From: an uncultured Psychroflexus sp.
Lineage (GTDB): Bacteria; Bacteroidota; Bacteroidia; Flavobacteriales; Flavobacteriaceae
Assembly: GCA_913062845.1 (NCBI GenBank)
Contig: CAJXVZ010000013.1
Span: 1 to 61,572, forward strand
DNA length: 61,572 nt
Direction: 5' to 3'
This document shows positions 8,968-18,036 of this stretch, one piece after another (position 1 is the stretch's first letter; every line of letters starts with the position of its first letter). The notes under the pieces were generated by a model that saw nothing but the letters and a program-made list of their open reading frames with translations, searched no databases and was not told where the DNA came from. The translations under genes and the position numbers were made by a program.

Positions 8968-9834
8968 TTAAAAAGGGAAATTTACTTTTGTTGTTTCTTT
9001 AGCCCAATCCCATAGCTTGGCATTTAAAGTTTCGTCTAAAGCAGCTGCATCAATTTTTGCTAAAGCTGGTTTCCCTTTTTGCTCATTATACCCATCTGGT
9101 CCCCAATATTGTCCTCCTTTGGCATCTTCACGTAAACAAGCAGCTAATATAGGTTGAGCACCTTCTTTGGCAGTCATTAAATCAAGTGAAGCAAGCATAT
9201 CTTTATCCATATGTACTTGTAAGTCTGTTTTACTAAATCCTGGATGTGCAGCTAAAGATTTGATTTGACTACCATTACTTTTCAATCGTTTGTCAAATTC
9301 CAGTGCAAAAATGATATCTGCCAATTTGCTTTGTCCATATTCTCTCCAATTATTATATTCTTTTTCTAATCGAAAATTATCAAAATCAATAGCGGAACCT
9401 CTGTGAGCTATACTACTCAATGTGACGACTCTAGAACCTCTTGTTGATTCTAATAAATTAAAAAGGTGACCTGTAAGGGCAAAATGACCAACGAAATTTA
9501 CTCCAAATTGTATTTCAAAACCATCTTCAGTTTTTGATGGTGGCGGAATCATAATTCCTGCGTTGTTAACCAACAAATCCAGACTTGATTCAGCTTGTAT
9601 CACATTGTCCGCAAATGCTTTCACAGAACGCAAACTTGCCAGATCCAAGTGTTCATAAACTAATTCACCTGTTCCTCCGTCAGCCTTCATTTTTTGGATA
9701 GCTTTCATTGCTTTTTCTTGATTACGACAAGCAACATAAACTTTTGCTCCTTTTTTGTACAAGTCCAAGGCGGTTTCATATCCAATACCTGTGTTTGAAC
9801 CTGTTACAATTGCTGTTTTACCTGATAAATTCAT
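8968..9834 (-). CDS. SDR family NAD(P)-dependent oxidoreductase
   Basis: A 288-residue short-chain dehydrogenase of the protochlorophyllide-reductase/retinol-dehydrogenase-like group. The N-terminal Rossmann motif TGSNTGIGYETA (about 9-20) binds NAD(P), NNAG appears near residue 90, and the catalytic Ser and YxxxK (YGQSK) follow at about 141-169. The region after YGQSK (AAHPGFSKTDLQ) is typical of the group. The substrate cannot be told from sequence. An exact -7 element lies 29 bases upstream. The broken AraC gene downstream on the same strand suggests a former regulator-enzyme pair. Confidence 0.9.
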   Translation of the reverse strand: MNLSGKTAIVTGSNTGIGYETALDLYKKGAKVYVACRNQEKAMKAIQKMKADGGTGELVYEHLDLASLRSVKAFADNVIQAESSLDLLVNNAGIMIPPPSKTEDGFEIQFGVNFVGHFALTGHLFNLLESTRGSRVVTLSSIAHRGSAIDFDNFRLEKEYNNWREYGQSKLADIIFALEFDKRLKSNGSQIKSLAAHPGFSKTDLQVHMDKDMLASLDLMTAKEGAQPILAACLREDAKGGQYWGPDGYNEQKGKPALAKIDAAALDETLNAKLWDWAKETTKVNFPF

Positions 9835-9862
9835 ATTTCATTTTTTTAATTAAATAATAAGA

Positions 9863-9870
9863 CAAATTTA
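9863..9870 (-). promoter_or_regulatory. predicted -7 promoter element of the SDR gene
   Basis: The minus strand reads TAAATTTG here, an exact TAnnTTTG match, 29 bases before the SDR start codon. No clear -33 TTG was found. Confidence 0.5.
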
Positions 9871-10012
9871 CCCGTGTTACCAATGATTAATGTATCTAAA
9901 TCCTTCATAGTTGTAGCTGAAAATGATCTGTTGTGTTGTTAACTGTTTTTTAAATGACACACAGTGTATTGTATAACCATCAGTTACGGAATAATATGCG
10001 TTTATTTCAGGT

Positions 10013-10522
10013 TTAGAAGACCGGTTTGCTATTTTCCAACTTTATAATACGTGTACATTTTATAATGAACCTCGCGAAGAGTAACCTCAACATTTCAGCT
10101 TGAATATTGTCTTTTAATTTTAATTCGTCATAAATCACTTCATGTAAAAGTAAAAACTTCTTTAGCTCTTTTTGGTCGAGCGATATTGTAGGAATATTAG
10201 AATTTCCAAAAAATAAAAGTCCTACACAAATTACTTCTTCGTCGTAATCTTTTATACATTAAAAATATCGGTTAAATTGATAAACGATAAGGTCTTCTAC
10301 AAAATCATTAACCTTTAGATATTGGTTTGGGGTTAAGGCTAAAATGCTTCTAGGCTCTAAAGTTTTGTCAATACCATCAATATTTAGGGTAATTGGCTTT
10401 TTTTGGGTCCAAATAAAAGTATAAAAGCCTATTTGTTTTGCTGTAGAATGACTTTTGATAAGACCAAAATCACCTAGTATAAATTGAGCATTAGTTGTAT
10501 TTTCTTTAAATACCTCCTTCAT
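10013..10522 (-). pseudogene. AraC-type regulator N-terminal fragment, in-frame TAA and missing HTH
   Basis: Starting at 10522 (MKEVFKENTTNAQF) the frame encodes a cupin-like N-terminal domain seen in flavobacterial AraC regulators (ILALTPNQYLKVNDF, IVYQFNRYF). It stops at TAA (10259-10261) where the family continues with an aromatic residue. The same frame goes on with family-like sequence (CIKDYDEEVICVGLLFFG, AEMLRLLFARFIIKCTRI) to a second stop at 10013-10015. No DNA-binding domain follows, so the gene has both a nonsense change and a lost C-terminus. It cannot act as a normal regulator. Confidence 0.75.
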
Positions 10523-10540
10523 AAAAACATGTAAGCTATA

Positions 10541-13500
10541 CTACTTTTCAACTTTCCTAAACCTCAGTTTAGCCCTGATATTTAAATAAAACATGGCAGG
10601 AACTACTACTAATGTTAGGAAGGTAGCAAAGATCAATCCAAAGATCACAGTCCAGGCCAGCGGTCCCCAAAAGATGACATTATCACCTCCAACATAAATC
10701 TGCGGATCAAAGTCGGCTATGAGCGTATAAAAGTTAATGTTGAGCCCGACGGCTAAAGGAATTAAACCTAACACAGTGGTAATGGCTGTCAGCAATACCG
10801 GACGTAATCTGGATTTTCCACCGGCTACAATGCTTACAAAATACTCTTCCTTTGTCAGCATGTCATCTTTGTCCAGACCTTTCTTTTTCTTTTTCCGGTC
10901 AATGAGAATTTGTGTATAATCCACCAGTACAATGGCATTGTTTACAACTATTCCGGCTAAGGCGATGACTCCCATCATGGTCATGATGATCACGAATTCC
11001 ATACCAAAGCCTACCAGACCAAACAGTACACCAATCAGACTTAAGATCACCGCCAAGATGATAATGATAGGTTTGGATACCGAATTGAATTGTGCCACCA
11101 TGATCAGCGAGATACCACCAACTGCCAGCAATAATGCTTTTATCAAAAAGGCCAGATTTTCAGATTGCTCTTCCTGTTGACCGGTAAAAGCATAATTCAT
11201 ACCATCTTCAATTTTATAATCGGATTCTAAAGCCTCTTTAATTTCTGTGACCACCTCAGTAGGGTTGTAGCCCTGGAGAACGTTAGAATAAACAGTTATC
11301 ACGCGCTTTAGATCACGGCGTTTGATAGAATTGAAAGTTGCTGAAGGCTTGGTTTCAATCAAACTGGATACAGGAACCTGTTTGAGTTGTCCACGGTTAT
11401 CTCTAAAGGTAATAGGTTGATTAAAGATGGCACTTTCATCATACCGGTATTCCTCATTAAAGCGCACATTGATTTGATAGTCGTCATCGCCGTCTTTAAA
11501 GGTTGAAGCCTCCTGGCCAAAAACTGATTGCCTAATGGTCTGACCAACAAGTGCCGTTGAAATACCTAGCTGCCCGGCTTTTTCACGATCTACAATGATC
11601 TCCATTTCAGGTTTAGACTTGTTGATATCTATCTGCAATTCTTCAATACCGCCAATTTTTTGACGCTCAATAAATTGACGCATGTTCTGTGCTTCTTCCA
11701 GCATTTTTTCATAATCCTCACCGGTAATTTCGATATTGATTTCATAACCCTGTGGCGGGCCGGCGGCATCTTTTTCTACGGTAATCGTCACACCGGAATA
11801 GTCTTTTACAGCATCTCTGATCTCGGATAATACATGACTGCTTTTTACACCACGACGTAATTTGAATTCACGCATAGACAAGGTCACTTTTCCCTTATGA
11901 GGCATTTCATTGGCCACGCCTTCGTTACTCTGAGGATTTCCTGCACCAACGCCAACCTGACTTACTGCAGATTCAACCATAAAGTTGTAGCCGTCTTCGT
12001 CCTCGTATTTCTCCACAACCTCATAGATGGTTTTTTCAATGTCTTTGGTCATGGCATTTGTCTTTTCAATAGCAGTACCTTCAGGGTATTCTATATAAGC
12101 CATGATTTGGTTAGGTTGATTTTCAGGGAAGAACAATACCTTTGGCTGAGCAACGCCCACCACAATAAAGGCTACTATGAGAAGTGTTAAAGTGCCGAAA
12201 AAGACCAGATAAGAGCGTCTGCCTTTAATTGAAGCAATCAATAACCTCTTGTAGAAATTTTCTAAGCGTCTTAACACGTCAAATTGAAAATAGTATATCG
12301 CTCTGGCCAGAAATAATTTGAAAGCCCAAAGCAATAATGCACTTAACAAGGCCAAATTACCCAATGCTCTGAATGCTCTGACATCCTGAAAAATACCAAT
12401 AAGGAGAAAAATGACGCCCACACTTGCCAGTATGAATGTCCAGCGCAGAATCTTTTGACGGCTAAGCTGATTTTCTTTCACTTTCATAAACTGTGATGTA
12501 AGCATGGCGTTGATGACCAAAGCCACAAACAAAGAAGATGCGAGCACCACTGAAAGCGTGATCGGGAAGTAGATCATAAATTTACCGATCGTGCCGGGCC
12601 ATAGACCAAGCGGGAAAAATGCAGCCAATGTTGTAGCTGTTGATGCAATAATTGGCCACGCTATCTCGCCAATACCCTGTTTAGCAGCTTCGATTCTGGA
12701 ATAACCCTGATCCATCAGACTGTAAACATTTTCTACAACCACAATACCATTATCGACGAGCATTCCCAGACCCATGACCAAACCAAACAGGATCATGGTG
12801 TTTAAAGTATAGCCTAAACTCGATAGGATGACCAGCGACATCAGCATTGACAAAGGAATAGCTACACCAACAAAAAGCGCATTTCTGAATCCCAGAAAGA
12901 ACATCAATACCAAAACAACCAGGATAACACCAAAAATGATGTTGTTGACCAGATCATTCACCTGATTAATGGTTTTCACGGATTGATCATTAGATAGAGA
13001 AATGTTCAGGGTTTCGGGATAGTAATTGGCTTTTTCTTCTTCAACAATCTGTTTGATCTGTTCAACAGCTTCCACCATGTTTTTCCCTGCTCTTTTCTTA
13101 ACGTCCAACATGACCACAGGATCTCCCCAGGCTCTGGCGTAGGTTGTCGCATCCTTTTCTTGAAAGTGAATTTCAGCGACATCTTTAAGGTAAACAATAC
13201 CGCCATCTTCTTTGATAACGATATCCTTCAGCTCAGAAGGGGATTTGATCTCACCAAGCACACGAATACTTTTTCGCATACCTTCATTCTTGATGTTACC
13301 ACCCGAAATCGTGCTGTTTTCTGAACGGATGGCATTAAAAATGTCATTGAAACTGACCTGAGCCGCGGTCATTTTGTAGATATCTACGGCAACTTCAACT
13401 TCTTTATCATCTACACCACGAATAGAGGCTTCTTTGATTTGTGGCAATAATTCAATTTTATCCTGCAAATGTTCAGCATAATCCTTTAACTGCTGGCTTT

Positions 13501-13990
13501 TATAATCACCTGTAAAATTGATATTGAGAATAGGGATTTCCTCAGAAAGATTCAGGTCAAAAACATTGGGTTCTACCTTCGCGCCATTATCCAAAGTCGG
13601 CCAGGTGGTTTCAGATTTTACCACATCTACTTTATCCTTGATAAGTTGTTTAGCAGTTTCTACTTCAACATCTTCTTCAAACTCAACAATCACCATCGAA
13701 AAGTCCTGTTGTGTAGTAGAGGTGATCTCTTTTACACCTTTCACATCATTAAACTCTTCTTCAAGAGGTTCTGTGATAAATTTTTCAATGTCTTTGGCCG
13801 AGTTTCCTGGATTGATCGAGTTGATGTAGATCTTGGTTTCAATGATCTCAGGAAAGTCTTCTCTCGGCATATTCACATAAGACATGATACCGCCGACAAG
13901 AATGATAAACATGATGACATACACGGTCATTTTGTTGTCTATCGCCCATGATGAGAGTTTGAATTCTTTATCTAAATTTTGGTTTGCCAT
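10541..13990 (-). CDS. RND efflux transporter, inner-membrane pump subunit
   Basis: A 1149-residue AcrB/MdtB-type permease of the resistance-nodulation-division superfamily, using proton flow to export drugs, bile-like compounds or similar substrates. It has the usual two halves of six membrane segments each with large periplasmic loops. TM4 carries GMLVDNGIVVVEN (near residue 415), which holds the conserved proton-relay Asp; the second half has GIVVNNAIVLVDY. The first helix is AIDNKMTVYVIMFIILVGGI. It is the last gene of the TetR - TolC-like - adaptor - pump operon, 6 bases after the adaptor stop. Confidence 0.95.
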   Translation of the reverse strand: MANQNLDKEFKLSSWAIDNKMTVYVIMFIILVGGIMSYVNMPREDFPEIIETKIYINSINPGNSAKDIEKFITEPLEEEFNDVKGVKEITSTTQQDFSMVIVEFEEDVEVETAKQLIKDKVDVVKSETTWPTLDNGAKVEPNVFDLNLSEEIPILNINFTGDYKSQQLKDYAEHLQDKIELLPQIKEASIRGVDDKEVEVAVDIYKMTAAQVSFNDIFNAIRSENSTISGGNIKNEGMRKSIRVLGEIKSPSELKDIVIKEDGGIVYLKDVAEIHFQEKDATTYARAWGDPVVMLDVKKRAGKNMVEAVEQIKQIVEEEKANYYPETLNISLSNDQSVKTINQVNDLVNNIIFGVILVVLVLMFFLGFRNALFVGVAIPLSMLMSLVILSSLGYTLNTMILFGLVMGLGMLVDNGIVVVENVYSLMDQGYSRIEAAKQGIGEIAWPIIASTATTLAAFFPLGLWPGTIGKFMIYFPITLSVVLASSLFVALVINAMLTSQFMKVKENQLSRQKILRWTFILASVGVIFLLIGIFQDVRAFRALGNLALLSALLLWAFKLFLARAIYYFQFDVLRRLENFYKRLLIASIKGRRSYLVFFGTLTLLIVAFIVVGVAQPKVLFFPENQPNQIMAYIEYPEGTAIEKTNAMTKDIEKTIYEVVEKYEDEDGYNFMVESAVSQVGVGAGNPQSNEGVANEMPHKGKVTLSMREFKLRRGVKSSHVLSEIRDAVKDYSGVTITVEKDAAGPPQGYEINIEITGEDYEKMLEEAQNMRQFIERQKIGGIEELQIDINKSKPEMEIIVDREKAGQLGISTALVGQTIRQSVFGQEASTFKDGDDDYQINVRFNEEYRYDESAIFNQPITFRDNRGQLKQVPVSSLIETKPSATFNSIKRRDLKRVITVYSNVLQGYNPTEVVTEIKEALESDYKIEDGMNYAFTGQQEEQSENLAFLIKALLLAVGGISLIMVAQFNSVSKPIIIILAVILSLIGVLFGLVGFGMEFVIIMTMMGVIALAGIVVNNAIVLVDYTQILIDRKKKKKGLDKDDMLTKEEYFVSIVAGGKSRLRPVLLTAITTVLGLIPLAVGLNINFYTLIADFDPQIYVGGDNVIFWGPLAWTVIFGLIFATFLTLVVVPAMFYLNIRAKLRFRKVEK

Positions 13991-13996
13991 GTTTAT

Positions 13997-15172
13997 TTAT
14001 TCTAATGTTGTCACAATTACATCTTCTTGGTCTCTCAGGTTTCTGCCCCCTTCTTTGGCTACAATATCTTTTTCTTTAAGACCTTCGAGTATTTCTACTT
14101 GTCCGTTATAATGTTTTCCGGTTTTTATAGGCGTTCTTACTGCTTTACCGATACTATCGTTTTGCATGTTTATGGTAAAAGTTACCTGGGAACCATCAGC
14201 TGTTTCCTGAAGAATATTTTCTGAAACCACTATTGCCTGTGGATTACTGTAATCATTGATCAATACATTAGCGATCAGATTGGGTTTTACATTTTTAATA
14301 TTTTCAGGGATATAAATCTTCACCATGAACTTTCGGTTATCCGGATTTATGAAATTAGCCATCTGATCGATCTTTGCCTTAAAGCTTTTGTTGATGGCTC
14401 TTAACCTGATTTCAACCGGTGTACCAACCTGAATATCTTCAAGGTAGTTTTCAGGCACTTCAGTTTCAATGTACATTTCAGATAGGTTTACCAATCTGAA
14501 AATAGCCATACCGCCTGGAGCAACGATTTGTCCTTCATCGGTTATAATGTTGTCTACAGTTCCGGAAAACGGCGCTTTTATCGAAGTTTTTGCCAATTGT
14601 TTATACAAACTGTTCAAAGCACTTTGGGAAGATTCGTAATTGGTTTTGGCTTCCAGGTATTGGATTTCAGAACCAATACTGTCATTCCACAATCTCTTTT
14701 GACGTTCAAAAGTGGTTCTGGCCAATTGCGTTCTGGTTTTTAATTCCTGAATCTGATCACTTAGTCCGCCATCATCAATTTTAGCGAGCAGCTGACCTTT
14801 TTCAACCTTATCTCCTTCTTTCACATATATCTTTTGTAACTCGCCACTGTATTCAGGATAAATCAGGATATTTTTATCGGTTTGAACACTTCCCTGCAGA
14901 TTGAAAAAATGCTGAAAGGTATCTTTTTGAATTTTTTTGGCCGTGATCAATGTATAGTTGCTCAGTGTGACCTTTTCGTCACCGAGAGCTTCCTGCACTT
15001 TCGCATTAAGGTCCTGCAGGGTTTTTTGCTGAGTTTTGATTTCAGTCTTTAAGGCCTTTAGACTTTGAGTGTCATCAGAATCGATGGCAGCATCGACTTT
15101 ATCTTCTAAGGTCTCAGAACCACAGGAGACCAGTAAAAGTGTTATAAATGTAAGGGTTAGTATTTGTTTCAT
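13997..15172 (-). CDS. RND efflux periplasmic adaptor (membrane fusion protein), lipoprotein
   Basis: Start taken at 15172 (MKQILTLTFITLLLVSCGS), which gives an SpII lipoprotein signal with lipobox VSC; upstream codons only extend into a repeat. The 391-residue protein has an N-terminal coiled coil (LKTEIKTQQKTLQDLNAKVQ), a barrel-sandwich/lipoyl half-motif (VYPEYSGELQKIYVKEGDKV near residue 110), an alpha-hairpin, and the second lipoyl half (TSIKAPFSGTVDNI). These are HlyD/AcrA family features. It links the pump to the outer-membrane channel. The GxxExxY element separates it from the TolC-like gene, so transcription must cross that element or restart after it. Confidence 0.93.
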   Translation of the reverse strand: MKQILTLTFITLLLVSCGSETLEDKVDAAIDSDDTQSLKALKTEIKTQQKTLQDLNAKVQEALGDEKVTLSNYTLITAKKIQKDTFQHFFNLQGSVQTDKNILIYPEYSGELQKIYVKEGDKVEKGQLLAKIDDGGLSDQIQELKTRTQLARTTFERQKRLWNDSIGSEIQYLEAKTNYESSQSALNSLYKQLAKTSIKAPFSGTVDNIITDEGQIVAPGGMAIFRLVNLSEMYIETEVPENYLEDIQVGTPVEIRLRAINKSFKAKIDQMANFINPDNRKFMVKIYIPENIKNVKPNLIANVLINDYSNPQAIVVSENILQETADGSQVTFTINMQNDSIGKAVRTPIKTGKHYNGQVEILEGLKEKDIVAKEGGRNLRDQEDVIVTTLE

Positions 15173-15185
15173 TTTTTTGAGGTAT

Positions 15186-15242
15186 TTTAACCGCAAGGGA
15201 CACAAGGATTTTCGCAAGGGTCGCTAAGGGTTGATTTTAAAT
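15186..15242 (+). repeat. CGCAAAG-type repeat, left copy (direct)
   Basis: Reads TTTAACCGCAAGGG, then CGCAAGGG and TCGCTAAGGG at roughly 9-12 base steps, ending ATTTTAAAT. It aligns along its whole length with the copy at 15645-15703. The pair brackets the GxxExxY gene as direct repeats. Confidence 0.7.
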
Positions 15243-15620
15243 TTATAAATTATTTACTATTCTTTTTATTCCGTTTTTTATCAATGGTACATTAAAATTT
15301 ATAAGCATTCCCAGCTTGCATTCAGATAATTTTAAGTACGTAATTACCTGAGCAGTATGAATGTCATTAAGTGAGTCAACTGATTTCACTTCTATAATTA
15401 CTTTGTTTTCAATCATAAGGTCTACTCTATAACCTATTTCTAGTTTTATATCCTCATAAACTAAAGGTAGTGGCTTTTGCTTGGCAACTATTAAATCATG
15501 CTTCCTTAATTCATGTGCAAGACACTCTTCATATGCACTTTCTAAAAGTCCTGGACCTAAGGATTTGTGTACTTTTAAAGCAGAATCGAATACTATTCTT
15601 GAAATTTCATTTTCTGTCAT
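15243..15620 (-). CDS. GxxExxY protein
   Basis: A 125-residue member of the GxxExxY family: GPGLLESAYEECL carries the naming motif, and YRVDLMIENKVIIEVKSV has the D...ExK arrangement of the PD-(D/E)XK nuclease superfold. Biochemical function is not established. Members occur in several copies in Bacteroidota genomes, often next to repeats (general knowledge). Here the gene sits inside an efflux operon between TolC-like and adaptor genes, flanked by direct CGCAAAG-type repeats with an inverted third copy. It looks like an insertion into a pre-existing operon rather than an efflux component. Confidence 0.85.
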   Translation of the reverse strand: MTENEISRIVFDSALKVHKSLGPGLLESAYEECLAHELRKHDLIVAKQKPLPLVYEDIKLEIGYRVDLMIENKVIIEVKSVDSLNDIHTAQVITYLKLSECKLGMLINFNVPLIKNGIKRIVNNL

Positions 15621-15644
15621 ATGGTTTCGATTTATTATCAGCTA

Positions 15645-15703
15645 TTTAACCGCAAAGGTCGCTATGGTTTACGCAATGCTCGCTCTGTGGTTTATTTTAA
15701 ATT
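15645..15703 (+). repeat. CGCAAAG-type repeat, right direct copy
   Basis: TTTAACCGCAAAGGTCGCTA followed by ACGCAATGC and TCGCTCTG, ending TTATTTTAAAT. It is the direct partner of 15186-15242 and lies just upstream of the GxxExxY start. Confidence 0.7.
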
Positions 15704-15738
15704 ATCTAATTTAATTAGGATGATAATTTTTGTTTCTG

Positions 15739-15783
15739 CATGGCGTTCTTTGCGCATTCTTCGCGCCCTTTGCGGTTAAATTA
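15739..15783 (-). repeat. CGCAAAG-type repeat, inverted copy
   Basis: On the minus strand this reads TTTAACCGCAAAGGGCGCG then AATGCGCAAAGAACGCC. It abuts the stop codon of the TolC-like gene at 15784 and is inverted relative to the other two copies. Confidence 0.7.
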
Positions 15784-17133
15784 TTAATTTATATCCGGAT
15801 TATTCAAAATTGTTTCTAAACTGGTTTTACTATTTATAAGATTTAACATAGACTGTAAATAACTATTCTGTGCATCATACAATTGCAACTGCGCCTGTCT
15901 CAATTCAAAACTACTGCTTAGGCCTTCTTTATATTTAATGATGTTTTTGCGTTCAATACGTTCAGCCAGATCTAAATTGGCTTGAGAGGTCTGGTAATTT
16001 TCCAAAGCAAAATTATAGTCGCTTTTTGCCTGATTAAAATCAAGTTTTATGCGTTCTACAGATTGTCTAAGGTCTGTTTCTGCCTGCATCATAGCAATTT
16101 CTGCACGTTGAGAGCGCTTTGCCCGCCTTAAGGAACTAAAAATAGGAACACTCAAACTTACCCCAACGGTAGAAAAACTGAACCATTCCGTATTCTGGTC
16201 AAAGAAGATAAAATCATCTCCAAAAGTGGTTGCACCGTAATTTGCAAATGCTGATAGCGTTGGCAAGGCTTTACTTTGTTCTAGTCTCCACTCCAGCTCA
16301 CGCTGCTTCACCAGATTATTAGCGATTTTGTAATCTATATTTTGCTCTACATTCAATTGCTGTTCGAGTAGATCGAAATCTGCAAGCTGACTTTGAGCCA
16401 GACTTTCCAGATCATCAGTCAATTCCAACTCAACATTAACGGGTAATCCCAGTACCATACATAAGGTCTGTTTTGATAAATCCAGATTTCGCTCAGCGTT
16501 CCTCAATTGATTGGTCACCTGCTGATAGGTGATTTGCAATTGTTCAACATCTTCCTGCTCAGCCAGACCTTCTTCGTAAATCCTTTGTGTTTCGTCCAGA
16601 TTTTTTTTAGCTGTGATTTGATTATTTTTAATAATATCTACATTAGATTGTACAACGAGGGCATTGGCATATGCATTTATCGCACTTTGTCTGACTTCCA
16701 GACGGGTTTTGTCATTCGCGTTTTTTGAATATTCTAAAAAGGTTTTGGCTGCTTTTAAAGCTACGATATAAGAGCCATCAAAAATGAGCTGATTGAGTGT
16801 TGCAGAGGCGTTCATGTTTTGACGTGTATCAAATGCAACAGGCACAAAGGTTCCCGGTTCTCCACCGGCAATTTCACCCGGAAGTGGTGTAATTCTGATG
16901 ATAGGATTGTATTGATAATTGACGTCTGCATTAATTTGGGGTAACCCGTCAGCAGTCGTTTCCCACTTTTGTTTTAAAGCTTTCAGCTGATCTCTTTTGG
17001 CATTGATAGCTACATAACTGCTGTCCAGTGCGCGTTCTATGGCGTCATCTAAAGATATTTTATAAACGTCCTGCGCCTGACTAAAGCCTGAAAGTGTACA
17101 AATTAAAAAAGCGAATGGTAAAATATATTTCAT
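15784..17133 (-). CDS. TolC family outer-membrane efflux protein
   Basis: 449 residues from the ATG at 17133, chosen because it starts a clean signal peptide (MKYILPFAFLICTLSGFSQAQ); an upstream TTG at 17154 would overlap the TetR stop. Two repeats of the outer-membrane efflux protein fold are visible, with long alpha-helical stretches (ALNAYANALVVQSNVDIIKNN-type and RIKLDFNQAKSDYNFALENY). The trimer would form the outer-membrane duct for the RND pump encoded downstream. It begins 18 bases after TetR, so the two are co-transcribed. Confidence 0.92.
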   Translation of the reverse strand: MKYILPFAFLICTLSGFSQAQDVYKISLDDAIERALDSSYVAINAKRDQLKALKQKWETTADGLPQINADVNYQYNPIIRITPLPGEIAGGEPGTFVPVAFDTRQNMNASATLNQLIFDGSYIVALKAAKTFLEYSKNANDKTRLEVRQSAINAYANALVVQSNVDIIKNNQITAKKNLDETQRIYEEGLAEQEDVEQLQITYQQVTNQLRNAERNLDLSKQTLCMVLGLPVNVELELTDDLESLAQSQLADFDLLEQQLNVEQNIDYKIANNLVKQRELEWRLEQSKALPTLSAFANYGATTFGDDFIFFDQNTEWFSFSTVGVSLSVPIFSSLRRAKRSQRAEIAMMQAETDLRQSVERIKLDFNQAKSDYNFALENYQTSQANLDLAERIERKNIIKYKEGLSSSFELRQAQLQLYDAQNSYLQSMLNLINSKTSLETILNNPDIN

Positions 17134-17150
17134 GATATGTTGGTTGATTC

Positions 17151-17741
17151 TCAAAGTAATTCTTCTAAGCGTTTTAAACCTTTTGGAGTGACAATTCCTC
17201 TAAGGTGATATTCTAAATACTGGTCATTGACATGTGCTGTTGAAAACTCCTGATGTGGAAAAACTTTTTTGTCTTTAACCAGATTCATTCCGTTGTAATA
17301 AAACCTAAAAATGCATTCCACATCAATATCCTCGCGGTAATAACCTTGTTCAATGCCTTTTTTTAGATTGTTTCTGTAACATTCATACATTTTATCCCAT
17401 TGTTTTTGCTTTAAAGATTGAGATATGGCCGGATAATATTTTTGTAACTGAAACTGAGGTGAGGATTTCTCATTCTTCAAATGCTTCATGACATTATCCT
17501 TAATGGCAAGTGTTTCAGTAATAGGATCTAAATTCTGATCACAAAGCTCATCTATAATGCAGGATACATTTTGAAATATATGATCTGCACTTTCTTTCAC
17601 CAATTGGTTTTTGGTATTAAAGTGTTCGTAAATGGTTTTTTTAGAAACCCCAAGCCTTTCCGAAAGGTCGTCCATAGTCACAGATTTGAAGCCGTACTCC
17701 AAAAATAAACTGCTGGCCTGCTCTAAAATCTTTTCTCTCAT
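17151..17741 (-). CDS. TetR family transcriptional regulator of the efflux operon
   Basis: 196 residues with an N-terminal TetR HTH (MREKILEQASSLFLEYGFKSVTMDDLSERLGVSKKTIYEHF-type pattern, residues 1-42) and a divergent ligand-binding C-terminus. As first gene of the efflux operon it probably represses its own promoter and is released by pump substrates. An inverted repeat with an embedded -7 element lies just upstream of the ATG, the expected place for an autoregulatory operator. Confidence 0.92.
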   Translation of the reverse strand: MREKILEQASSLFLEYGFKSVTMDDLSERLGVSKKTIYEHFNTKNQLVKESADHIFQNVSCIIDELCDQNLDPITETLAIKDNVMKHLKNEKSSPQFQLQKYYPAISQSLKQKQWDKMYECYRNNLKKGIEQGYYREDIDVECIFRFYYNGMNLVKDKKVFPHQEFSTAHVNDQYLEYHLRGIVTPKGLKRLEELL

Positions 17742-17758
17742 GAGCGCAAATGTACAAT

Positions 17759-17793
17759 GGAAACTTTGAGAACAAAAATAGTTTCCAAAGTTT
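17759..17793 (-). promoter_or_regulatory. candidate TetR operator overlapping the efflux promoter
   Basis: GGAAACT (17759-17765) is inverted as AGTTTCC (17780-17786), and AAACTTTG (17761-17768) is inverted as CAAAGTTT (17786-17793). Between the arms the minus strand reads TATTTTTG (17773-17780), an exact -7 element about 32 bases from the TetR start. A bound repressor would cover the promoter. Further AAAGTTT copies occur at 17826, 17841 and 17848. Confidence 0.6.
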
Positions 17794-18036
17794 TACAGAA
17801 ACTTAACATTCACATTTAATAGTTTAAAGTTTCTTTGTTCAAAGTTTAAAGTTTTCAATATCTAACCGTTCCATTGTACAATAACTTCATTGTTATAAAA
17901 CTTATCATTTCAAAACTTGTCTGCATTCAGCACCTCCTCAACCGATGGATTTATAAACCAATCTCAAAAAACTTTTACACCCCTTTAACCATATTAATGA
18001 AGTCAAGATTTTATTTTAGCGGTTCAAATAATCCCT

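Noticed and set aside
11897-12190. Plus-strand frames inside the RND pump gene
   Set aside because: They are antisense shadows of a clear, full-length pump gene.
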